Shown in pieces: positions 37,801-44,900 of a DNA stretch of 64,000 nucleotides. The notes beneath the pieces are model-generated. The model was not told where the DNA came from. It did not search any database and saw nothing but the letters and a program-made list of their open reading frames with translations. The stretch spans positions 35,442,964 through 35,506,963 of the forward strand of contig CM059556.1 of the NCBI GenBank assembly GCA_030386875.1, in the 5' to 3' direction. Source of the stretch: Morinoia aosen (lineage: Eukaryota; Arthropoda; Malacostraca; Amphipoda; Talitridae). The position numbers and the translations under genes were made by a program. Within the stretch, counting starts at the first letter, position 1, and each line of letters begins with the position of its first letter.

Positions 37801-40800
37801 CTTTGTTTTTGCCTGTATGATTGTTTCAATTCTATTGAGTGACCAGTTTTCTTTTCATCTTTTCAGCCTGATGATGATGCCAGTGGCATTGAAACGTTGC
37901 ATTTTACCTATTGACTATAGTGTGATTTAGTAAAATGATAAGCAATTTGCTGAGAATTTTAACACGTAACGAACTTCTAATATATCGTGATGCTGAGAAA
38001 TTAGTAAAGAAGCTTTCAAAGTGCGTGTCGGCTATACTGTTTAATGAGACGTGTCTGCGAGAAGGTTTTCTCCCGACCTATACCAATGTTCGCGTTTATG
38101 ATGAAGAAGTCAGACAGTCTAATTTGACCCACAACTTTAGGAAGAACTTGCTGCTGCATGAAGTGGAACAGAAAACAGCATTGAAGAATCAGTTGGAACC
38201 TGCACTCAAAAATGCCATTCAGAATTTTCATTTTTCAGCCCATGAAGAAGTTTTACCTCTATTCGACGAAGCTATGCAGTTCACAAGAGATCGTGAAAAT
38301 GAAAAAAACTTGGCAGCAATCTCCCGTAAGCTGAATAAACTCTACAATGGAAATTTGCTCCTGCCCGAGAAACAAGACAGATTTTTAAATTTAACTGACC
38401 AGGCTCTAACTGACGTTGAAAAAAGTATTTTAAACCTGGGTTGGAATTATCACACAAGTAGCCGTTTTGACCCGATCAAAAAACAATTGGAACTAGAATT
38501 AGTGTACCAAAATATTCTCCGCCTCAGTAGAGATGGGACTGTTTCGGTGGAGCCTAACTTTGATGCTGCCCTCATAGCTGAAAGCACCCGCAATCGGAGC
38601 ATGCGAAGTCGTTCCGGAATCACTCAAGATCAGCGCCAGGCAATACGCAACTTACGGAGTAATAAAGACATTGTGATCAGGAAAGCGGATAAGTGCAATA
38701 TGTATGTTCTTCTTAAATTTAATGATTATAAGGCAAAGTTGGACGCAATACTTGCTGACAATACTAAATTTGAACAATTGGAACGTGACCCCACAGAAAA
38801 ACTAAAGAAGAAACTCAATGAACTGATTTCTGTTGTTAACGCTGTTCCCAACGAATTCGACTTGAAGAAATTAGAAGGTCATTATCAACCTGGTTATATT
38901 TATGGTAATGCTAAAATTCATAAAAACAAGAATGACCCACCGTTGAGACCAATAATATCGCAACTTCCTACTGTTACCTATCCTGTTGCTAAGACTTTAA
39001 ACCGAATAATAACACCGTATCTTCCACAAGATTACGTTCTCAAGTCAACTGATGAATTTATTACATTGTTACGCGGTAAGAAGCCAAGTGGAGTGATAGC
39101 ATCGCTGGACGTAGAATCTCTTTTTACTAATGTTCCTGTTGCTGCTACCATCGAAATAATTTTAGATTACATCTATAAGAGTGAAAATCTTCCTGCACCT
39201 CGTCAGTTCCCGCGTCATCTCATGAAGCAACTTCTAACCATTTGCACAACTGAAGCTCCGTTTCGCCACATTGACGGCAACTTGTTCCGCCAGGTGGATG
39301 GCGTGGCTATGGGATCACCCTTGGGACCAACGTTTGCGAACTTTTATATGTGCTTTGTGGAAAACATGGTCTTAAGCGCCTTGCCTACGAAACCGCTTGT
39401 GTATGGTAGATATGTTGACGATATATTTGTGGCGGTGGATAGTATTAATCAGTTGGAAACGCTAAGAGATTTGATGATGGGTAACTCTGTTTTGACGTTC
39501 ACATATGAAATCGGTGTAGAGGGGAAGCTGCCATTTTTGGACGTTCTTGTTGAGGCAGCAGAAGTTTCTTATCAGAGATCAGTTTACACTAAGCCTTCAC
39601 ATGCAGGGGAAACTATTAATTATGATTGTGAAGCTCCACAGACTTACAAGGAAGGTGTAATTTCTACATTATTGAATAGAGCCTACAAAGTGTGCAGTAG
39701 TTGGGCAAATTTTCACATAGAAGTACTTAGAATAAAACGGTTACTGGTAAACAATAATTTCCCTAATACCCTTGTTGACTGCAAAATTAATAATTTTTTG
39801 AGTAGAATAGTAAACGGTTATAACCATGCTAATGTATGTTCCAGTTACGTCAAGATTTTTTACGAAAATCAAATGCACCCTAACTACAAAATAGATGAAA
39901 GAGTCTTTAAGAATATAATACGCACTTTTGTCAAGCCTGTTGATAGTAATAACAGACTAAAAATTTTTATTTATTACAAAAATCGCAAAATCAGTAACCT
40001 TGTTGTGAAAAACAATATTTCAATGCCTGCGGTCGGGGATCTAGATAGGGCCAATGTAATTTATCAATTTAAATGTATGAGGAGAGAATGTATGTCTCTC
40101 AACAACTGTTACATTGGCTTGACTAGAATGACCCTTAAGCAGCGGTTAAATGCACATAAGTATCAAGGCTCAATTTTTAACCATTTCCGTATTCATCACA
40201 GCTCCAAGCCCTCTAATGAAGATCTCTATCCAGCTACTAAAGTATTGTATAATGTCCGTAAAAAACAGCATATTCACATTATTGAAGCCTTACATATCCA
40301 TAAACTCAAACCTTCCCTCAATGAAAATATGAATGATTTTTTTGCTCTGAAATTGTTTAAAAGAACCGCGCCGTAAATTGTTGGAACAATCGTTGCAGTC
40401 CACCATTTCGCTCTATTCTTCGGCTAAGTGAACATGTGTTGAGAAAGTTAGTCTTGGTATTTTACATTCATGTGTTTTTTGCATTAATTTTATTAATGGT
40501 CTTTGTTTTTGCCTGTATGATTGTTTCAATTCTATTGAGTGACCAGTTTTCTTTTCATCTTTTCAGCCTGATGATGATGCCAGTGGCATTGAAACGTTGC
40601 ATTTTACCTATTGACTATAGTGTGATTTAGTAAAATGATAAGCAATTTGCTGAGAATTTTAACACGTAACGAACTTCTAATATATCGTGATGCTGAGAAA
40701 TTAGTAAAGATGCTTTCATAAACTTAAAATATTCTTTCTGCAAATCCGTTTTCATCAAGTCCTGAAGGAAAGAAAGACTACACATTTTAAAGAGTTATGG

Positions 40801-41073
40801 AATTTATTGAAAATGAATTAAGAAAGACACAAATCGCTTCTCATTCATCCAGTCAGTGAAATTAACTCTACACATTAGAGAGCCTGATTACGAATAGCAA
40901 CTCAATCCAATTATTTTTCATCACAGACAATACGTAATATATCCAATACTACGAAAAATGTTTTTTTTTTCACAGGGTCTGGAGAAGCTAACTCGACAAG
41001 AGGGGCGGTAATTTGGCTTCTGATTTGCGCGCTGCTCAGCTCGGTGCACCCTGCGAATTATCTGGACTTCTGA
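23037..41073 (+). CDS. Astacin-like pseudoprotease A, nine exons
   Basis: Exons: 23037-23147, 24695-24790, 25922-25988, 27292-27448, 27848-28091, 29232-29384, 31605-31728, 32302-32493 and 40976-41073. Joined in phase they give 413 aa. Residues 1-24 or so form a signal peptide. The astacin domain runs from RWPSGFIPYEIGDGF through ANMEEFNKTTCLKFVPR, ILGFSRQEVRYDRDDHI, QFPYDAESV and DIQKINFVYC. In active astacins the zinc site is HExxHxxGFxHExxRxDRD. Here the equivalents of the three His are Leu, Gln and Arg, and the Glu is His. The Met-turn SVMHY is SVTQL. So a secreted, catalytically dead astacin is inferred. A Cys-containing linker follows, then a hydrophobic C-terminus without charged residues after it, like a GPI signal. 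Intron 6 appears to use a GC donor. The final intron is 8.5 kb because of a transposon block. Neighbour gene B is a paralogue. Confidence 0.8.
23930..24118 (+). mobile_element. LINE 3' fragment
   Basis: Shares ATGTTGGCATGTATCTCATG, GGCAACTTGGAAATAAAC and an upstream CTCGTATGGAAC module with the LINE at 59,317-61,572. It ends in a TTTG-repeat tail. Only the last 190 bp are present. Confidence 0.75.
24236..24492 (+). repeat. 128-bp direct duplication, 2 units
   Basis: TCAGCTAATTGAGCATTTCTGTT and the unit start ACTACTTAC/CTACTCAC recur 128 bp apart in gene A intron 1. Confidence 0.7.
24695..24790 (+). CDS. Gene A exon 2, propeptide
   Basis: 32 codons in phase 0 between a CTCAG acceptor and a GTGAGT donor. 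It reads AMLNAMEHSGLSLSVISEFI and onward. The piece VISEFI recurs in two exon-like relics of gene B, which supports it as coding. Confidence 0.6.
25630..25755 (+). repeat. 61-bp direct duplication, 2 units
   Basis: GTCTAGACCTGGATGG and CTTGGATTGAATTGCAGCTC recur with a few changes in gene A intron 2. Confidence 0.7.
25922..25988 (+). CDS. Gene A exon 3, astacin domain start
   Basis: Reads NTSSQPQRWPSGFIPYEIG, the W-x-x-G-x-IPY strand that opens astacin catalytic domains. Acceptor CTCCAG, donor GTAAGT, phase 0 in and 1 out, identical to gene B exon 43927-44041. Confidence 0.82.
26843..27222 (+). repeat. 37-bp minisatellite, about 10 units
   Basis: Unit GACAAGAACCTGTAGCTAGA then GTGGGTATGATAACACC. 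In gene A intron 3, ending about 70 bp before exon 27,292. Confidence 0.88.
27292..27448 (+). CDS. Gene A exon 4, astacin N-terminal lobe
   Basis: Reads SAQAIIDANMEEFNKTTC then LKFVPRSSQKFF. It matches the astacin I..AM..f...TCI.FvpR block, including the first conserved Cys. Phase 1 in, 2 out. A 37-bp minisatellite lies immediately upstream in the intron. Confidence 0.85.
27848..28091 (+). CDS. Gene A exon 5, ruined zinc-site exon
   Basis: Contains LLHVMQILGFSRQEVRYDRD at the position of the astacin zinc signature. The GF and RxDRD elements are kept, but none of the three zinc histidines nor the catalytic Glu is at its place. Donor GTTAGA, phase 2 in, 0 out. Confidence 0.85.
29232..29384 (+). 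CDS. Gene A exon 6, Met-turn exon
   Basis: Reads QFPYDAESVTQLSS where active astacins have YDYxSVMHY. It ends TGSLSK in phase 0 and joins MDIQKIN. This requires a GC donor (GCGAGT). The nearby GT at 29,389 would break the frame. Confidence 0.75.
29490..29775 (+). repeat. 39-bp minisatellite, about 7 units
   Basis: Unit contains ATGGTGCTTGGTTTGGATGA then TTTTTGAGGTTTGCAT. It starts about 100 bp after gene A exon 6. Confidence 0.85.
29835..29965 (-). mobile_element. SINE-like fragment in gene A intron 6
   Basis: Diverged match to the family tail (CAAGTCTCCATAACC, then AGAGAAAACAGAAAGGTTCAA), beside an ATT-rich tail. Confidence 0.5.
31300..31360 (-). pseudogene. tRNA-like relic
   Basis: On minus: a D-arm-like GGCGTAGTGGTTAGAGC and a pairing anticodon-arm-like TTCAACTTTTGAA, but the T-arm is degraded (GTGTTCAAAC). 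A duplicated, further decayed copy is near 49,590-49,645. Unlikely to be a working tRNA. Confidence 0.35.
31605..31728 (+). CDS. Gene A exon 7, end of astacin domain
   Basis: Reads MDIQKINFVYCNSKNS, the astacin D...IN..Y.C terminal helix with the last conserved Cys, followed by a Pro/Ser/Asp-rich linker. Acceptor TTGCAG, donor GTGAGG, phase 0 in, 1 out. Confidence 0.82.
31786..31925 (-). mobile_element. SINE-like fragment with TTA microsatellite tail
   Basis: A TTA run (31,786-31,816) leads into CAAGCCTGCCTGACCGTGACG and GACACCATTTAGTATGGAG. Duplicated with its host segment at about 50,745-50,830. Confidence 0.6.
32302..32493 (+). CDS. Gene A exon 8, Cys-containing linker
   Basis: Reads EQFAMGPHCYYAKEFCGREH and on to DQVEPLDIRAGSSG. 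Three cysteines are spread over 20 residues; no domain was recognised. Acceptor TTCTAG, donor GTGAGC, phase 1 both ends. Gene B carries a decayed copy (51,2xx) that lacks this acceptor. Confidence 0.68.
32505..32915 (+). repeat. Roughly 105-bp tandem repeat after gene A exon 8
   Basis: Units contain ATCGAGCTGCTTTCATG, CAATTACTGAAA and TCGGAAATAATGCATGAAAT. The first unit overlaps the sequence just past the exon donor. A parallel array of about four units is at 51,420-51,800. Confidence 0.75.
33156..33252 (-). ncRNA. Hammerhead-ribozyme-like motif, inverted pLTR
   Basis: Reverse complement of the other two motifs, with core, stem I and stem III bases intact. It lies in the inverted terminal repeat before the SINE insertion. 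Confidence 0.55.
33382..33734 (-). mobile_element. SINE-like element inside the Penelope pLTR
   Basis: The surrounding terminal repeat is known from two intact copies, so the edges are exact. TCTCAACACATGTT is duplicated at 33,368-33,381 and 33,735-33,748. Read on the minus strand, the element starts CCCCTCAGGGGGATACAA (a small hairpin) and ends in a TA-rich tail. No ORF. A 14-bp duplication fits LINE-mediated insertion. Family not recognised; no clear tRNA boxes. Confidence 0.85.
33803..36022 (-). CDS. Penelope-like RT/GIY-YIG ORF, inverted and 5'-truncated
   Basis: Same protein as the plus copy but lacking its first roughly 78 residues. The frame happens to stay open for about ten unrelated residues across the head-to-head junction at 36,020, giving 749 aa. 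All RT and GIY-YIG motifs are present. Loss of the N-terminus and promoter repeat makes it probably inactive. Confidence 0.85.
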   Translation of the reverse strand, partial: KEVEQKTALKNQLEPALKNAIQNFHFSAHEEVLPLFDEAMQFTRDRENEKNLAAISRKLNKLYNGNLLLPEKQDRFLNLTDQALTDVEKSILNLGWNYHTSSRFDPIKKQLELELVYQNILRLSRDGTVSVEPNFDAALIAESTRNRSMRSRSGITQDQRQAIRNLRSNKDIVIRKADKCNMYVLLKFNDYKAKLDAILADNTKFEQLERDPTEKLKKKLNELISVVNAVPNEFDLKKLEGHYQPGYIYGNAKIHKNKNDPPLRPIISQLPTVTYPVAKTLNRIITPYLPQDYVLKSTDEFITLLRGKKPSGVIASLDVESLFTNVPVAATIEIILDYIYKSENLPAPRQFPRHLMKQLLTICTTEAPFRHIDGNLFRQVDGVAMGSPLGPTFANFYMCFVENMVLSALPTKPLVYGRYVDDIFVAVDSINQLETLRDLMMGNSVLTFTYEIGVEGKLPFLDVLVEAAEVSYQRSVYTKPSHAGETINYDCEAPQTYKEGVISTLLNRAYKVCSSWANFHIEVLRIKRLLVNNNFPNTLVDCKINNFLSRIVNGYNHANVCSSYVKIFYENQMHPNYKIDERVFKNIIRTFVKPVDSNNRLKIFIYYKNRKISNLVVKNNISMPAVGDLDRANVIYQFKCMRRECMSLNNCYIGLTRMTLKQRLNANKYQGSIFNHFRIHHSSKPSNEDLYPATKVLYNVRKKQHIHIIEALHIHKLKPSLNENMNDFFALKLFKRTAP
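36539..36662 (-). pseudogene. Inverted mariner transposase C-terminal fragment
   Basis: Reads RCFQQWKDRWAKCVQAQGAY then FEGD, the same end as the plus-strand fragment with a few changes. It occupies the place where the transposase 5' half should be. Confidence 0.82.
36683..37144 (+). pseudogene. Mariner transposase C-terminal half
   Basis: Reads FFDVRGIVHHEYAPEGQTV, then HHDNAPAHSSHL and PPYSPDLAPCDFWLFPKLK: the second and third Asp of the mariner DD34D triad. It ends AQGAYFEGD. The N-terminal DNA-binding domain and the first catalytic Asp are missing, so it cannot work alone. An inverted fragment of the same C-terminus lies at 36,539-36,662. Confidence 0.88.
37677..38018 (+). repeat. Penelope terminal repeat (pLTR), internal copy
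   Basis: About 340 bp, repeated at 40,377-40,711. It separates the truncated and full copies, and the ATG of the full ORF lies within it. A hammerhead-like fold sits at 37,860-37,956. Confidence 0.85.
37860..37956 (+). ncRNA. Hammerhead-ribozyme-like motif in the Penelope pLTR
   Basis: CTGATGA (37,868-37,874), a stem II hairpin GATGCC-AGT-GGCATT, then GAAA (37,891). Stem III is formed by ACGTTGC and GCAATTT (one mismatch, one wobble) with an inner CATTTTAC/GTAAAATG helix. Stem I is TTTTCAGC with GCTGAGAA, meeting at the expected cleavage site near 37,948. One extra U lies beside stem II. Hammerheads are known in Penelope-like pLTRs. The fold was done by eye. Confidence 0.6.
37935..40376 (+). 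CDS. Penelope-like RT with GIY-YIG endonuclease, intact
   Basis: 813 aa, uninterrupted. The reverse transcriptase shows SLDVESLFTNVP (motif A region), MGSPLGPTFANFY (from residue 459) and the catalytic YVDD (493-496). The C-terminal GIY-YIG nuclease shows VIYQF, CYIG (YIG at 726-728) and LKQRL then H. The start ATG lies inside the upstream terminal repeat. The protein copies element RNA at nicked genomic sites. The ORF has no stops or frameshifts, so this copy may still be active. Almost identical to the inverted copy, apart from one seen change (Asn-Ala-His-Lys here, Asn-Ala-Asn-Lys there). Confidence 0.93.
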   Translation: MISNLLRILTRNELLIYRDAEKLVKKLSKCVSAILFNETCLREGFLPTYTNVRVYDEEVRQSNLTHNFRKNLLLHEVEQKTALKNQLEPALKNAIQNFHFSAHEEVLPLFDEAMQFTRDRENEKNLAAISRKLNKLYNGNLLLPEKQDRFLNLTDQALTDVEKSILNLGWNYHTSSRFDPIKKQLELELVYQNILRLSRDGTVSVEPNFDAALIAESTRNRSMRSRSGITQDQRQAIRNLRSNKDIVIRKADKCNMYVLLKFNDYKAKLDAILADNTKFEQLERDPTEKLKKKLNELISVVNAVPNEFDLKKLEGHYQPGYIYGNAKIHKNKNDPPLRPIISQLPTVTYPVAKTLNRIITPYLPQDYVLKSTDEFITLLRGKKPSGVIASLDVESLFTNVPVAATIEIILDYIYKSENLPAPRQFPRHLMKQLLTICTTEAPFRHIDGNLFRQVDGVAMGSPLGPTFANFYMCFVENMVLSALPTKPLVYGRYVDDIFVAVDSINQLETLRDLMMGNSVLTFTYEIGVEGKLPFLDVLVEAAEVSYQRSVYTKPSHAGETINYDCEAPQTYKEGVISTLLNRAYKVCSSWANFHIEVLRIKRLLVNNNFPNTLVDCKINNFLSRIVNGYNHANVCSSYVKIFYENQMHPNYKIDERVFKNIIRTFVKPVDSNNRLKIFIYYKNRKISNLVVKNNISMPAVGDLDRANVIYQFKCMRRECMSLNNCYIGLTRMTLKQRLNAHKYQGSIFNHFRIHHSSKPSNEDLYPATKVLYNVRKKQHIHIIEALHIHKLKPSLNENMNDFFALKLFKRTAP
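40377..40711 (+). repeat. Penelope terminal repeat (pLTR), downstream copy
   Basis: Direct repeat of 37,677-38,018. It ends beside the presumed target duplication at 40,712-40,722. Confidence 0.85.
40560..40656 (+). ncRNA. Hammerhead-ribozyme-like motif, second pLTR
   Basis: Same sequence as the 37,860 motif, exactly 2,700 bp downstream. A transcript through both would carry two potential self-cleavage sites bracketing one full element. Confidence 0.58.
40976..41073 (+). CDS. Gene A exon 9, hydrophobic tail and stop
   Basis: After a T-rich tract and CACAG it reads GSGEANSTRG, then AVIWLLICALLSSVHP, then ANYLDF and TGA. A small-residue stretch followed by a hydrophobic run at the extreme C-terminus resembles a GPI-attachment signal. 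A short transmembrane tail is the alternative. Nearly identical to gene B's last exon. Confidence 0.75.
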
Positions 41074-41599
41074 GCACAGAGCTCGCGTGGTCCTAGTTCT
41101 CGTTGTGGTGTCTAACATCTTGTGTTATTCGGCAACCTTTCACATTGAAAGCATATGAGTACCATAATTAAAACCTAAAACAAATGCGAGGACGAATGTA
41201 CAGGTTTATGAATTTTAATACTATGTATTGGATACTCATTTGTGTTAAGCTAGTGGAGAACTTAGTCAAAGAAAATAAATGGTCTCATAGAAACATGTTG
41301 TTAGCAGTTGCAAACAAAATTAAAAATCAAAACACTGTTAAGTAGACACGCACGTGCTATTTGGCTCAAATACATCAATTTTCACTGCATATTTTAGTTT
41401 TTCTTCAAACCCAAACCTGCTTTAGCGTAAAACCCACCGGGCTTAAAAATCAAAATGCTCAAATTCTTGCAGTTCAGACGTGAACTACGAACACTTAAGA
41501 TCCTATTTTGGAAATGAATTGGCATACCCTTTGAGTTTTATCTTCAGCGAAGCAGCATTAGCCACTGTAAGGATTTATTGTAGTTGTCTGTCAAGAAAA

Positions 41600-42655
41600 T
41601 TAAATCAATCAATAATAATATTTCTGATAGGTTGATTCTTCCAGCATAGAAGATAGAATTTGGAATATTCCGAAACGTAAACAATAAATAATGCACACTT
41701 TAACCGTGGTCCTCATTTTCATCTTCGAACATGAGGAAATAAAAAAGGCACTATTTCTTCTCATAAAACTGAGTAAACTGAAAGAATTAAACGAGGTCAA
41801 AACTAGATTGTAACATTGCAATCACAGATAATCAGTGAAAAATTTATATGATTTTCGAAACTCAGACATTGACTGTGAGGTGACATACTTACGTAAGCAG
41901 GAAATAAATTAGCGAATTTTCTTCGTTACTTCTCAATACAAAAAGAAAAACTTCTGAGAAACTTTAATTATAAATTCAACATGTTGCTAAAAAAGTTAAC
42001 GCTAGTCAGTGTTGAGGAGTCAGATCCCAAGAAAGAGTGAAGTAAGAAGCTTGGTTTCATTTTTGTTTACTAATACAAAGCGCAATTGCCTGGAATGAGA
42101 GTGGATGTGTCAACACAAGGTAAACAGCCTCTCGGCCCCTGCGTGAGGTCTCGGTCGCATTCTGAGTCCGTGCGAGATCGAGAACGAAGTTGCAGTCGAC
42201 GTAACATGCTCTTTTATGCTGACTGACCGGAGTTTCGAGGTTTTTATCGAAGTTTTGTGCTACCAAACTGGGTCATTTACCTTTATCAATTGACCTAAGT
42301 TGCAAGGTTTTTAATGAAGTTTTTCACGAAAAAGTAACAGGGTATTTTAAGTCGATTAACCAAAGTTTCGAGATTTTCAGCCAAGTATCGCGACGAAACA
42401 GGTTTTTTTCAATGACTAGTAAACTTAAGTTCAATTTCACCAAAGTTTCATGCCTTTAGGAAAATAAAATTTTAATTTTCCTCGCCGGAATACATTTAGG
42501 AAAATAACATTTCGATTTTCCACGCCAGAAACATCAATTAGTTACCTGCAAAATCACTTAATCTAGAAAAAAAACAGAAAAAACGACCGGAGGTTTTACA
42601 CCCACGGTTGAACCCAAAATAAACACTCCCAAAACTACGTTATCAGTACGAGCTG
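41600..42655 (+). promoter_or_regulatory. Duplicated upstream region of gene B
   Basis: About 1.05 kb preceding the gene B start codon is closely repeated before gene C (55,640-56,815), including a minisatellite of about 60 bp units (42,222-42,480). It must contain promoter and 5' UTR, but no core element could be pinned down. Confidence 0.45.
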
Positions 42656-42799
42656 ATGAAGCAACCAAGGAACTCAGGTGTCAGGGTGTTGCTGGCGGTG
42701 ATACATCTGGTGATCTTGAGTGCCCGAGTTGGAGCAGCTGTGAAGATGCCCTACGTCATCACGAAGTCTGGACTGAAGCTGTACAGCATCGCTGAGGAG
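42656..42799 (+). CDS. Gene B exon 1, signal peptide
   Basis: MKQPRNSGVRVLLAVIHLVI followed by LSARVGAAV, a classical n-, h- and c-region, then KMPYVITKSGLKLYSIAEE and a GTGCGT donor in phase 0. A near-identical exon starts gene C. Confidence 0.78.
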
Positions 42800-44269
42800 G
42801 TGCGTCATCCTCAAGTCTGTTGGTAGACCCTTGAGTGTCTGAAGTGTTAGGAATAAGTCTCGAGTGTTAGAATTGTGTCTGAAAACTTAGAAATGAGTTT
42901 CGAGAGTGAGCAATAAATTAAATCAACCCTTAGACCGCAATTGGTAAAACTGAAGTTCAATATTCAATTCAAATATAAAGTCAATTTCAGTAAGCAATTT
43001 TGAAAATAGCAATCATCATGTGGATCATCCTCTCATTAAGCTTTAAGTGTTTTTGAAAATTAAGTTTATTACTACTGGTCGGTCAGCAGCATTATGAAAA
43101 TGCCCACCGTGGCCACCGGTGGTGCGCGTTGCAATCAATGTGATAAATTAAATTTAATTGCTCCTGAGATTATGCAATATGGCGCTGGAATTATTACCCC
43201 CAGACCTAAGCCTCATATTTGTTAATAAAAAAGACCAATTGGAATGTTAAAAATATATTTAGGTTAAAAATATCAGAAGGGGCCTGAAATAACTCCTTCT
43301 AACCATGAGACAAGAATTTATGGACTAGGAAACAAAGTATTATGACTCATGTGATGATCATTTATGAATAGTAGTGTGAACAATTTTTACATTCATTTTT
43401 AACTTTTAATTTCTTCTATTTCCTCTACCTCAGAACTTAATCCAAAAGGCAATGCAAACACCTGTGTCTGTAAATACCATATCTGAATTTATACGTATAC
43501 ATTCTATTGCCATCCTTAGAACTTGACGCAGGCGACACCGGCAACATCTGTGTCAATGAATGCCTTCTCTGAATTTACGTAAATACCTTATCTTAACCCA
43601 CGTTCATTTAGCAGTTCGAACCCTAGCAATGCTGCCCGGTGATTCTCCCCATTAGAAATGGGGAAAACTACGCCACAATCCCCACTCCACCCTGGTGTCG
43701 GAAATGGGTACTGGCTTCACCGAGGGTAACCGTCAAGGAGTCCTGGTGTTAGTTAGAAAGCAGTTGAAAAATCAATGTACAAGATGATATGTAACAGGCT
43801 TGGTTGGAATAAGGCATCTTTTATCCGTCCTGGTGTAAGTCATAAGGTATTTGAAAAACCATTGTACCAGATGATATGTTTCGGGCTTGATTGGAATAAA
43901 ACATCCTTTCTTTCTTCCAGCCCCAGAACTCGACGCAAGCAACAACAGCAAAGCCGGTGTCACAAAGAAACAACGTTCCCTGGCTGCCGCGCCCGTGGAC
44001 GAACAATCACATCCCAGTTCAGATCGACTATAACAAATACTGTGAGTCGAAATGCACGGCACGCTTTCGAGTGCTCCTGCTGATATATTAATGGTCACGA
44101 GCGCTGAGAAAACTTCTATTCTTCACGTTTCGTTTGCAACTTCTGACTTAAACGTCGTGTATGTACTGATAGGCCTTGAGTTTTGTGTCCTAATTTCAAT
44201 TTTACTGATTGAAATTTGTCCCAGTTATAGTCATAGCTTAACTCGTGAATAGTATTAGTTGAATAATTA

Positions 44270-44301
<32 letters not shown>

Positions 44302-44852
44302 TACTGAACAACAAGTTTTTTTTACTGGAGATGTGTAAATTGATATAGACTAATTCGGGTACGCTGATTTCAAAAATCATAACCGTTTTGCTGTATCACG
44401 TCAGGATTTTCAGTTACAGACATACTTTTCCTTCTGCTTTCAGTGTCGTCACTGAACGTGATACAGCAAAACGGTTATGATTTTTGAAATAAGCGTACCC
44501 GAATTAGTCTATATCAATTTACACATCTCCAGTAAAAAAAAATTTTTGAAATTTTTTAATTTCAAAAAGTCATTTAAAGTCATTGCTGAAGTAATTTGAT
44601 TTCTTACACACATAAAAGATAGTTTGTGTTTGAGCAAGACTAATTTGGGTACGCTGATTTCAAAAATCATAACCGTTTTGCTGTATCACGTTCAGTGACG
44701 ACACTGAAAGCAGAAGGAAAAGTATGTCTGTAACTGAAAATCCTGACGTGATACAGCAAAACGGTTATGATTTTTGAAATCAGCGTACCCGAATTAGTCT
44801 ATATCAATTTACACATCTCCAGTAAAAAAAATTTTTTGAAATTTGTTGTGCC

Positions 44853-44900
<48 letters not shown>

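Larger units (their letters stand above)
33132..40711. mobile_element. Penelope-like element cluster, 7.6 kb
   Basis: A single composite insertion in gene A's last intron. Order: terminal repeat and 5'-truncated copy on minus (33,132-36,019), head-to-head with a truncated plus copy (36,021-37,676) carrying a mariner, a terminal repeat (37,677 to about 38,018), a full plus copy (ORF 37,935-40,376) and another terminal repeat (40,377-40,711). GCTTTCATAAA occurs at both outer edges (33,121-33,131 and 40,712-40,722), a likely target duplication. The matching intron of gene B is empty at this site. Inverted plus tandem partial copies are typical of Penelope elements. Copies are almost identical, so insertion is recent. 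Confidence 0.9.
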
